DNA from: Nitrospirota bacterium
GTDB lineage: Bacteria > Nitrospirota_A > Leptospirillia > Leptospirillales > Leptospirillaceae
Length of the DNA stretch: 12,567 bases
NCBI GenBank assembly: GCA_021844275.1
Contig: JAKBTR010000063.1
Span: 1-12,567, forward strand
Reading direction: 5' to 3'
Shown: one piece after another, positions 6,809 through 12,567 of the stretch
Layout: each line of letters opens with the position of its first letter
How positions within the stretch are numbered: the first letter of the stretch is position 1
Translations under genes and position numbers: made by a program
The notes under the pieces: generated by a model
What the model was told of the DNA's origin: nothing
The model's database searches: none
Seen by the model: only the letters and a program-made list of their open reading frames with translations

Positions 6809-7003
6809 TTATTCCCCCGTTCTTTGACGATAGCGCTCCGACTGGTTCGGATCCACCTTTTTCATCCGGTCCATCAGGCGGTCACCGGTCTTCTTCGTTT
6901 CAGGACGCTTCGGCACGGGAGAGTCTTTCTGGGTTTCACGCCCAGGTCCGCCAGGAATGGTTTTTCTCTCCGGAAACAGGACGACAGATTCACCATCGAA
7001 CAT
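6809..7003 (-). CDS. UBact-type prokaryotic ubiquitin-like modifier (Pup analogue)
   Basis: This 64-residue protein sits where pup lies in actinobacteria, between dop and prcB. Its C-terminal part (RPETKK, then DRMKKVDPNQSERYRQRTGE, residues 45-64) resembles UBact, the Pup-like modifier of some Gram-negative bacteria, more than classical Pup. Pro and Gly in residues 11-34 suggest a disordered N-terminal half; the last 25 residues could form a helix. It already ends in Gly-Glu, so deamidation of a terminal Gln by Dop should not be needed before ligation. It has 15 Lys/Arg and 11 Asp/Glu, so it is basic, unlike the acidic M. tuberculosis Pup, and ends TGE instead of GGQ/GGE. The ATG has AGAGAGG upstream, inside the end of dop, three bases after the dop stop. 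The UBact name is from recall of the family. Confidence 0.88.
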   Translation of the reverse strand: MFDGESVVLFPERKTIPGGPGRETQKDSPVPKRPETKKTGDRLMDRMKKVDPNQSERYRQRTGE

Positions 7004-7006
7004 ATG

Positions 7007-8551
7007 TCACCTCTCTTGTAAGTTTGTCCACTCCGTATAAGGCCGAATCACTTCGGCGATCTCCCGGGGAGAAGAAAGGCGCCCGATGCGTTCGATCAAA
7101 CGGGATATCTCCTCTTCCCGGAAAGACTGGAACAGGGGCAGGACGACCAGTTCCCCGGAACGAAAACGAATCTTCTCCCACCCCGCTTCGACGACATCCT
7201 CCGGAAAACGCCGGATGATGGCATGCCTCACCGGAGGACGACCCAATCCGGGAGGCTGTGTGACCGCATCCCGGACGGAAGCTTCCCCCGTCAGTCGCAA
7301 CATGTCCCCGGACTCCTCAAGAGCGCGGAAGAGACCCTGGTCGGGATCGATGTTGTGATATTCAAGATCCAGGCTTTGCAACCAGGGATCGTCCGGCGCA
7401 AGAGATTCCTCTTCCCGGAAACGCGAAAGGATTTCTTCCTTGGCGATCCAGTCGACCCGATTCGAAAGGAGGGACGGATCGGACTTGAACTGCTCGATCG
7501 CCGTTTTCCATTCGGACAGGACCCACCGGTCTTCCGAATCCCGGTCCAGACTCCTCTTTTCCAGCGCCTCCACATAATATTCAAGGATATCGAGAGCCGT
7601 CCACTGTCCTTTTTGGAGACGAAGAAGCGGCTGATCCCGGAGCCCTTTCGACACCAGCCGGATCGACTCCACCGGATCATCCAATGCGATTTCCGGATCC
7701 CACCCATCCAGGATGAGGTCTCTCAAAACCATTTTCGTCATACCAAGTTTCATGGCCGTTTGCCATTCCGACATATTCGCATCTCCCAAAATCAGGTGAA
7801 GACGCCGGAAGTGATTCCTGTCGGCATGGGGTTCGTCACGGCTGTTGACCAGAGGACGGCAATGCATCGTGTCAACGCTGACCAGTGTTTCGATAAAGTC
7901 GGACCGCTGGGAAGCCTGGTAACGGATACTGCCTCTTTTTTCGGAAGATTCGTACCCGTACTTTCCGGCACCCAGGAGGACTGTCCGGGCCACCAGAAAC
8001 GGCACGCAACCCTGCACGATCCGGTCGAAGGGGATATTCCGAGGAAGCAGATAGTTTTCGTGACAGCCATAACTGTGGCCGTGATAGTCCGTGTTGTTCC
8101 GATAGAGAGACAGAAGTCCGCTCCCCCCGAGAGATTGCTCTCTTTCCTTTTTCGCAAGGAGGAGGATATCGATCCCTGCCCGGTCATAGCGCAACAGGTC
8201 CATGATGCTGGAAGATTCGGGAGTGGAAAATTCCGGATGGGTGTGGTCGTTGTAGAAGCGGCCGCCGTTAGAGAGAATCCGGTCACTTTTCATTTCATGA
8301 AAAGAAAAGAACCTTTTGTAGTCACTCCTGGTAAAAGCTCTTTCTTCCTCATCCTGGGCCAGGTTGTCCACACGAAATCCCCTGGCGTCCAGAGAAGGGT
8401 CTTCTCCCTGATAGAGCCAGCCGGTCAGATCGGCCGACTGGTAAGAGCGCACAAGTTCCATCGATTCGATCACGGGGTCGGATTCCCTCAGATCATTCCG
8501 TACAATTCCGTACTCTGTCTCGATTCCCATGACGATCGAAAAATCTGTCAT
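7007..8551 (-). CDS. dop: Deamidase/depupylase Dop
   Basis: This 514-residue paralogue of PafA should cleave the isopeptide bond between modifier and substrate, recycling the modifier. Motifs are MGIETEYG (residues 8-15), SNGGRFYNDHTHPEFSTPE (94-112) with catalytic Asp102, GCHENYL (162-168), NSRDEPHAD (236-244), GDANMSE (256-262) and LDLEYHNID (394-402). Residues 37-80 form the extra Dop-loop and contain DARGF (55-59), which aligns with the same motif in M. tuberculosis Dop and separates it from PafA. The ATG overlaps the mpa stop as ATGA, so translation is coupled; the ATG at residue 8 has no better ribosome binding site. Because the modifier is encoded with a terminal Glu, only the removal activity seems required. 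Position between mpa and the modifier matches the actinobacterial order. Confidence 0.93.
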   Translation of the reverse strand: MTDFSIVMGIETEYGIVRNDLRESDPVIESMELVRSYQSADLTGWLYQGEDPSLDARGFRVDNLAQDEEERAFTRSDYKRFFSFHEMKSDRILSNGGRFYNDHTHPEFSTPESSSIMDLLRYDRAGIDILLLAKKEREQSLGGSGLLSLYRNNTDYHGHSYGCHENYLLPRNIPFDRIVQGCVPFLVARTVLLGAGKYGYESSEKRGSIRYQASQRSDFIETLVSVDTMHCRPLVNSRDEPHADRNHFRRLHLILGDANMSEWQTAMKLGMTKMVLRDLILDGWDPEIALDDPVESIRLVSKGLRDQPLLRLQKGQWTALDILEYYVEALEKRSLDRDSEDRWVLSEWKTAIEQFKSDPSLLSNRVDWIAKEEILSRFREEESLAPDDPWLQSLDLEYHNIDPDQGLFRALEESGDMLRLTGEASVRDAVTQPPGLGRPPVRHAIIRRFPEDVVEAGWEKIRFRSGELVVLPLFQSFREEEISRLIERIGRLSSPREIAEVIRPYTEWTNLQER

Positions 8552-10275
8552 TCAATGGCCCGATGCTCGAGAACCTTCCTCTCGCGATTGGAGCTGTCGA
8601 ACTTTTTCAGATCCACCACATCCTTCTGCCGCAAATCGAGAAGAGAGAGCCAGTCTTCGGCCCCTTCGGTCGCCGGTACGATATCGCCTTCAAAAAACTC
8701 GTCCTCTGTCGCCTCGAGAAGATCCGGCAGACAGACCCCTCCGGGAGCACTGTCCCCTTTTTCCATTTCCCTTAAAAGAGCCTTCTCCTTGGCCCGGTCG
8801 ACGATCGACGCCAAAAGGGCCCCGCTGGCCAGGTCGGACCGGTGGAGGATTTCTCTTCGCCCGCTTCTTAACACGACTTCCAGCACAGCGTTGGACTCTG
8901 TCCGGGCATAGAGCGCATCCAGGAATTTTTCGACGAGTTGTTGCCGGGCCTGATCCGCCGAGTCCTGTCCGGGTTCGTTTTCGATCGGGATATCCCCCGT
9001 CAGATAGAGGTGGACAATCTCTTCCGCCGCCTGACGGTCCGGACGCAAAACCCGGATCTTCCGATCGATCCGGCCGGGGCGCAAGATGGCCGGATCGATC
9101 ATCTCCGGTCGATTGGTGGCCAGAATGACCATAAATCCGTTGGAACCGGACATACCGTCCATCTCTGCGCAGAACATGGGTACCAGAGTGTTGTGGATAT
9201 TGAAAGCCCGGACGGAGCGGCGCGTTCCAAGAATCGCTTCGGCCTCGTCGATAAAGAGGACTGGAAAATTTCCATTTTTCCGCGCCTCACGACCCTGTTC
9301 GAAAAGCTCCCGAACGATACGCTCGGACTCCCCTAACCACATGTTGAAAATTTCCGGTCCCTTGATATGAAAGAAAACTCCCTTGACGGGTCGCCCCTCC
9401 ATCGCTTCCATCTCCAGGGCAAGTTGATGGGCAGTGGCTTTGCCGATCAGGGTCTTTCCGCAACCGGGAGGTCCGTACAGAAGGAATCCCTTCGGGGAAC
9501 GGAACCGGTACCGGGAATAGAGATCCTGGTGAAGAAAAGGGTTCAGGATCGCCTTGCGGATCTCTTCGATCGCTTTTCTCTGGCCCCCCACATCTTTCCA
9601 TGACACTTCGGGGACTTCTTCCAGAAGATGGCTTTCCTGCCTTCCCCCAAGATATTCGACCGCAAGTCGGGAGGTGTTGTCGAGACGCAGGGAGTCCCCG
9701 GGCAAAACCGCTGTCTCCTTCAGGGAGGAGGACCGCCCGACGACGGCCGCCGGAGCTCCGGAAACATTCCTGTCCCCACCGATTTCCAGCCGGCCGTCCG
9801 GAAGAACCTTGCTGACCTGAACAACTGTACCGAACGGATCCGGCGATTCCGTCCCGACGATCGAAAGCGCCTCATTCAAACGGACCCGCTGACCGGGTTC
9901 AAGCTCGTCCGGGCGAATGCGCGGATCGATCTGGCAAAAATAGTCGGATCCGCCCACCGAGACCCATCCGAGACCTTCTCCCCCTTTTCCCAGAAAGGTG
10001 CCCATCCGGAAAGCAGGGCTGCTCAGCTTTTCCAAAACTTCTTCCATCTTTTCCCGCTCCTGGGCGCAACGGGTCCAGTCCGCGGTCAGGTCAAAAACCC
10101 TTTTTTTCAGACGGTACAAGTCTTTTCTGGCATCTTCGGCCGAAACTTCGCGAGATATCCTGTCAATGAGATCCGCCAATTCACGGACCCGCGTGTCTAT
10201 CATATCCGCACTCCCGGAAGGATTTTCCGGTGACGGGCTTTCTTCTTTCGGCTCAGGATTTCGATGATCACTCAT
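8548..10275 (-). CDS. mpa: Proteasome-associated AAA+ ATPase (Mpa/ARC)
   Basis: This 575-residue hexameric unfoldase should bind tagged proteins, unfold them and feed them to the 20S core. Order of parts: a polar N-terminal tail (1-24), a coiled coil (about 25-86) expected to bind the modifier, two OB-like domains (about 90-205), and a AAA domain with Walker A GPPGCGKT (268-275), Walker B VLFIDEAE (339-346), sensor Asn388 and the arginine-finger segment RPGRIDRK (399-406). The pore loop reads MWLG (312-315). M. tuberculosis Mpa (609 residues) ends in GQYL, which docks into the alpha ring; this protein ends EHRAIE, with the stop overlapping the dop start, so that tail is missing. ATG 10275 has GGGGAG about eleven bases upstream, a slightly long spacing. 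It is the first gene after the predicted promoter at 10375-10403. Confidence 0.93.
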   Translation of the reverse strand: MSDHRNPEPKEESPSPENPSGSADMIDTRVRELADLIDRISREVSAEDARKDLYRLKKRVFDLTADWTRCAQEREKMEEVLEKLSSPAFRMGTFLGKGGEGLGWVSVGGSDYFCQIDPRIRPDELEPGQRVRLNEALSIVGTESPDPFGTVVQVSKVLPDGRLEIGGDRNVSGAPAAVVGRSSSLKETAVLPGDSLRLDNTSRLAVEYLGGRQESHLLEEVPEVSWKDVGGQRKAIEEIRKAILNPFLHQDLYSRYRFRSPKGFLLYGPPGCGKTLIGKATAHQLALEMEAMEGRPVKGVFFHIKGPEIFNMWLGESERIVRELFEQGREARKNGNFPVLFIDEAEAILGTRRSVRAFNIHNTLVPMFCAEMDGMSGSNGFMVILATNRPEMIDPAILRPGRIDRKIRVLRPDRQAAEEIVHLYLTGDIPIENEPGQDSADQARQQLVEKFLDALYARTESNAVLEVVLRSGRREILHRSDLASGALLASIVDRAKEKALLREMEKGDSAPGGVCLPDLLEATEDEFFEGDIVPATEGAEDWLSLLDLRQKDVVDLKKFDSSNRERKVLEHRAIE

Positions 10276-10320
10276 AGGACTGGTCGCTCCCCTCGGGAGA
10301 TAGGGTGGATCCCGGATGGT

Positions 10321-10342
10321 CCGGATCTTCTGGTCGATCCGG
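10321..10342. repeat. Inverted repeat in the mpa leader
   Basis: CCGGATC (10321-10327) and GATCCGG (10336-10342) form a perfect 7-bp stem with an 8-base loop. From the predicted start near 10368 it would lie in the middle of a roughly 90-base untranslated leader of mpa. No T run follows on either strand, so a terminator is unlikely; an mRNA structure affecting stability or translation is possible. Confidence 0.45.
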
Positions 10343-10363
10343 CGGAGAATTCGTTCTGGATTC

Positions 10364-10384
10364 GTCCTAGAAAAAGTCTAGGAC
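10364..10384. promoter_or_regulatory. Palindromic operator candidate over the mpa promoter
   Basis: GTCCTAGA (10364-10371) and TCTAGGAC (10377-10384) are perfect inverted 8-mers around a 5-base centre. The palindrome covers the predicted -10 box (10375-10380) and the expected transcription start near 10368, a typical position for a repressor. It could also form a hairpin, but no T run follows, so it is unlikely to be the terminator of the upstream deaminase gene. The regulator is not identifiable from this window. Confidence 0.55.
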
Positions 10385-10403
10385 CAGAGACTAAGACTGT
10401 CAA
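10375..10403 (-). promoter_or_regulatory. Sigma70-type promoter of the proteasome operon
   Basis: On the minus strand a perfect -35 box TTGACA (10403-10398) is followed by exactly 17 bases and TAGACT (10380-10375), a 4 of 6 match to the -10 consensus. It lies in the 152-base gap between the deaminase-like gene and mpa, the only substantial gap in the minus-strand block, and points toward mpa. The transcript would start near 10368 and carry all six proteasome genes. Confidence 0.65.
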
Positions 10404-10427
10404 ATCAGGAAGAACGGAGACAGCGGG

Positions 10428-11528
10428 TCAGGCATTCTCGGGAAAACGACCGAAATATTTGCTGAGCTTGAGGGCCTGACGACTGTAGTTTGATCCGATT
10501 TCCACACCGTAGGGATGGTGGGGAGGGCTCTCCATCCATTCGAATCGAAGACGAAAGATCTTCTGTCCGTCCACAACCCGGAAAGGAACGTCGTGAGGTC
10601 GGATTTCGAGAACCGCGCGGGCGCCCTCCTCCACAAGACCAAAACCGGGATCGAAAAAACCGGCATAGTGGGTCCTGAGCTCCCCCGACTGGGCATCGAA
10701 CTCGACCATTTCGCCAGCCATGTCCGATGGAATGCGAATTTTGGCCCGGGAGGCGAAAAGATAGAAAGATTCCGGCTCGAGTATCAGCTCGCCGGAAGAA
10801 GGCCTTCTGATGGACTCCCAGAAAGGCTCTGCAAGATTTCCGGACGGATTCGTCAGATCCAGAACCTGGGTATTGGAACGCGCCTTGTAACCCACAATCG
10901 GCTCGAAAGACAAATCCACTCCGAGTGATACCCCGTCACGAAACTCTTCCATCTCCTCCATTTTTTTCACGTCATACCAGAAAAGCGGGAACTTCCGATG
11001 CCTTTCCACCAGTTCCACATCCGTCAGAATCCGCCTGTTTTCAAAGAGTCGAAGCTGGGAAAGGGAAAGCCCCGGCCTCACTTTCAGCGGAAACGAGCGC
11101 GAAAAAACTTCCAGATAGAGATTGCCCTCATATCCCGCCGGAACATCGTCGAACCGGTGAGTCCTCTCTGTCAGCACCCGGGTAAACACATCGACCCTTC
11201 CCGTCGAGCTTTTCGGGTTGGCTTTGCCCTCGATGCCCGGAGGAAGAGAAAGGCGTTCCGCCAGGGGGATCAGGTAGACGGCACCTTTTTCCAGGTAAGG
11301 ATGAGTGTTGAGATCAACAGGGTAAAGAGAGAGCTCCGGAAGCAGACGGGACACGCTATCACCCTGGGGAAGGAAGCTCGAACGAATCCTGTAAGCCGTC
11401 TCTCCGAGTGCCAGGTCGAGAGAGGCGGGCTGGACACGGGAAGACAGGGCATCGAGCCCCTCAATCCTGTCGGCAATCGCACCCGAAACGATCAGTCGGG
11501 ATATCTGGACGTCGCTTAACGTTCCCAA
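10428..11528 (-). CDS. Two-domain dCTP deaminase-like protein
   Basis: This 366-residue protein has two tandem dUTPase/dCTP-deaminase folds and matches the long deaminase family of about 360 residues. The N-terminal LSDVQI (4-9) and the VQPASLDLAL block (32-41) are typical. The first half has GKANPKSSTGRVDVFTR (101-117) and LYLEV with Glu140 where E. coli Dcd has its catalytic Glu; the second half has THYAGFFDPGFG (286-297) and AVLEI with Glu308. The likely role is dCTP to dUTP conversion for dTTP synthesis. The open frame extends about 94 codons upstream but there it is only the antisense of bluB. I chose TTG 11528, with AGAAGAG upstream, because it places LSD at the usual distance from the start; it overlaps bluB by 13 bases. 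The downstream gap carries the mpa promoter. Confidence 0.8.
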   Translation of the reverse strand: MGTLSDVQISRLIVSGAIADRIEGLDALSSRVQPASLDLALGETAYRIRSSFLPQGDSVSRLLPELSLYPVDLNTHPYLEKGAVYLIPLAERLSLPPGIEGKANPKSSTGRVDVFTRVLTERTHRFDDVPAGYEGNLYLEVFSRSFPLKVRPGLSLSQLRLFENRRILTDVELVERHRKFPLFWYDVKKMEEMEEFRDGVSLGVDLSFEPIVGYKARSNTQVLDLTNPSGNLAEPFWESIRRPSSGELILEPESFYLFASRAKIRIPSDMAGEMVEFDAQSGELRTHYAGFFDPGFGLVEEGARAVLEIRPHDVPFRVVDGQKIFRLRFEWMESPPHHPYGVEIGSNYSRQALKLSKYFGRFPENA

Positions 11529-12265
11529 GGAAACTCTTCTGGCTCGTCCAGCCGGGTGCTCAATTCGTCCCAAAAATCGCCGTTTCTGTTTTCCCAGCTG
11601 TCGACCGCCACGAGATGGGACAGGCGCTGTCTGTAGGCCCATTCTTCCGTTTCCAGCATGGGACGGGAGGGAAATTCGCTCACGTATCCCAGACACAAAA
11701 GACCAATCGGACGGATATGGAATGGAAGCTTGAGAGCGCTCTGGATATCTCCCTTGCGAAAGATCGTGACCCACCCCATACCGATTCCTTCCGCTCGCGC
11801 CGCAAGCCACATGTTCATGATGCCGCAGGAAGCACTATAAAGATCCGTATCGGGGTCGGAGAGACGACCCAGGACATGTGGCCCATCGCGAGAAGGATCG
11901 ATCGTGACCGCAATGACGACAGGAGCCTCCAGGATCGCTTCCACTTTCAGGGACAGAAATTTTTCGGCACGCGGGGATTCAAAAATGATGGAAGCCGCGT
12001 GCCTCTCCTTGTCGACAGCATGTTTCAGGACGGAGCGCACTTCCGGATCCCGGATCACAATGAAATTCCAGGGCTGCATAAACCCGACGGACGGGGCGTG
12101 GTGGGCCGCTTTCAGGAGCCTGGATAGAATCTCCGGAGCGACAGGATCCGGCAAGAACTCTTTGCGGATGTCCCGACGGGTGTAAATTGCATGGTACACT
12201 CCCCGCCTCTCCTCTTCCGAAAAGGAATAGTCCGGATGGACCGCTTGCCGACCAACTTTTTCCAT
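11516..12265 (-). CDS. bluB: 5,6-dimethylbenzimidazole synthase BluB
   Basis: This 249-residue nitroreductase-fold flavoprotein matches BluB, which uses O2 to break down reduced FMN into 5,6-dimethylbenzimidazole, the lower ligand of vitamin B12. Diagnostic stretches are YTRRDIRKEFLPDP (28-41), AAHHAPSVGFMQPWNF (53-68) and NMWLAARAEGIGMGW (151-165). Asp32, essential in Sinorhizobium meliloti BluB, is present. The essential Ser167 of that enzyme is Thr167 here (GWVTIF). The C-terminal end is about 20 residues longer than the Sinorhizobium protein. ATG 12265 has AAGGAG five bases upstream; an ATG nine codons earlier lacks one. It starts 23 bases after the aminomutase stop and overlaps the next gene by 13 bases. 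No other B12 gene is in the window. A general nitroreductase is less likely given the APSVGFMQPWNF motif. Confidence 0.9.
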   Translation of the reverse strand: MEKVGRQAVHPDYSFSEEERRGVYHAIYTRRDIRKEFLPDPVAPEILSRLLKAAHHAPSVGFMQPWNFIVIRDPEVRSVLKHAVDKERHAASIIFESPRAEKFLSLKVEAILEAPVVIAVTIDPSRDGPHVLGRLSDPDTDLYSASCGIMNMWLAARAEGIGMGWVTIFRKGDIQSALKLPFHIRPIGLLCLGYVSEFPSRPMLETEEWAYRQRLSHLVAVDSWENRNGDFWDELSTRLDEPEEFPWER

Positions 12266-12288
12266 ACCGTCTCCTTCCGACTTGCGCG

Positions 12289-12567
12289 TCAAGGCCTTCC
12301 GAGGCCTTTTCCGTTGCGTTCTTCCATCGTCCCGACACTGGTGGACCCGGGAAACCCCTGCCCACTGTCTCCCGTAACCGTACCTTCCGACGGAGGAGCT
12401 TCCGGATAAGTGTACACGTTACCTTCGTAATTCCGAAGAACAACATCTCCATCTTCCATCGAAACCAGATAATCCGGAGGAAGGATCGGGACCTTTCCTC
12501 CCCCCCCGGGAGCGTCTATGACGAAATGGGGGATGGCCATCCCCGATGTGTGCCCCTGCAACTCCTT
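12289..12567 (-). CDS. kamA: Lysine 2,3-aminomutase, C-terminal end (runs off right edge)
   Basis: These 92 residues are the end of a KamA/AblA-type radical SAM enzyme, which converts L-lysine to beta-lysine. Visible are [21 protein letters not shown], split as [11 protein letters not shown] and [10 protein letters not shown], and VVLRNYEG. In the clostridial enzyme the DAPGGGGK motif holds the substrate-binding Asp330 and the PLP lysine Lys337; both are present. After the YTYPE segment the protein has a Gly/Ser/Thr-rich tail of about 38 residues ending in GLGRP that is not needed for catalysis. The radical SAM domain lies outside the window. Without the neighbouring gene I cannot tell whether it makes the osmolyte precursor beta-lysine or acts in EF-P modification, though the PLP end and tail favour the aminomutase. 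Confidence 0.88.
   Translation of the reverse strand, partial: KELQGHTSGMAIPHFVIDAPGGGGKVPILPPDYLVSMEDGDVVLRNYEGNVYTYPEAPPSEGTVTGDSGQGFPGSTSVGTMEERNGKGLGRP

Noticed and set aside
7223..8911. Long plus-strand open frame of 562 codons opposite dop and the end of mpa
   Set aside because: It is antisense to clearly conserved Dop and Mpa coding sequence, has no recognisable domains and an odd composition rich in Arg, Pro, Phe and His. Long shadow frames are common in GC-rich genes.
10364..10384. Palindrome as a rho-independent terminator of the deaminase-like gene
   Set aside because: On the minus strand the stem is followed by GAATCC, not a T run, and it overlaps a good promoter.
11529..11810. 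N-terminal extension of the deaminase-like frame
   Set aside because: The extra 94 codons are antisense-like translation across bluB, rich in Arg, Ser and Gly with no deaminase similarity; the family N-terminus begins at TTG 11528.

Overview
The window is chromosomal DNA from a bacterium, most probably a Leptospirillum (Nitrospirota). Base composition looks mid-50s % GC by eye. The main clue is a complete actinobacterial-type proteasome operon whose small protein modifier has the ending and sequence style of UBact rather than classical Pup. As far as I recall, this combination is known from Leptospirillum and a few other Gram-negative lineages. A VIT1/CCC1-type metal transporter also fits an iron-oxidising organism. 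The species call is inference; no rRNA, tRNA, CRISPR array, insertion sequence or phage gene is visible.

Layout. At 1-189 (minus) is the start of a small membrane protein that runs off the left edge. A 335-base AT-rich gap (190-524) follows, carrying a perfect 2 x 28 bp tandem repeat. The plus strand then carries a VIT1/CCC1 metal transporter (525-1241), a thioredoxin-fold [2Fe-2S] ferredoxin (1413-1742), homoserine kinase ThrB (1745-2737) and a class 1-like dihydroorotate dehydrogenase (2715-3821). The last three are packed like an operon. From 3818 to the right edge everything is on the minus strand. In transcription order it is the C-terminal end of a lysine 2,3-aminomutase (12567-12289), BluB (12265-11516), a two-domain dCTP-deaminase-like protein (11528-10428), then the proteasome operon: Mpa/ARC ATPase (10275-8548), Dop (8551-7007), UBact/Pup (7003-6809), proteasome beta PrcB (6808-6008), alpha PrcA (6015-5251) and the ligase PafA (5254-3818). 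The two gene blocks converge and their stop codons share the four bases CTAG at 3818-3821.

How the proteasome genes work together. PafA is expected to attach the C-terminal glutamate of the modifier to substrate lysines and Dop to remove it. Mpa should bind the modifier, unfold the tagged protein and feed it into the PrcA/PrcB barrel. Every junction in the operon is coupled: a 4-nt overlap, a 3-nt gap, direct abutment, an 8-nt overlap and a 4-nt overlap. A strong-looking sigma70-type promoter (TTGACA, 17 bp, TAGACT) lies before mpa, and its -10 box sits inside a perfect 8-bp-arm palindrome, which suggests a repressor site. The pafB/pafC regulators often found downstream in actinobacteria are absent here.

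The proteasome cluster and the UBact modifier family have been described before, so the system as a whole is not new. The details most worth following up are Mpa ending without the GQYL-type docking tail, Ala instead of Gly before the catalytic Thr of PrcB, a basic modifier ending in RTGE, the palindrome over the mpa promoter, the 28-bp tandem repeat before the metal transporter, and Thr in place of the expected active-site Ser in BluB.
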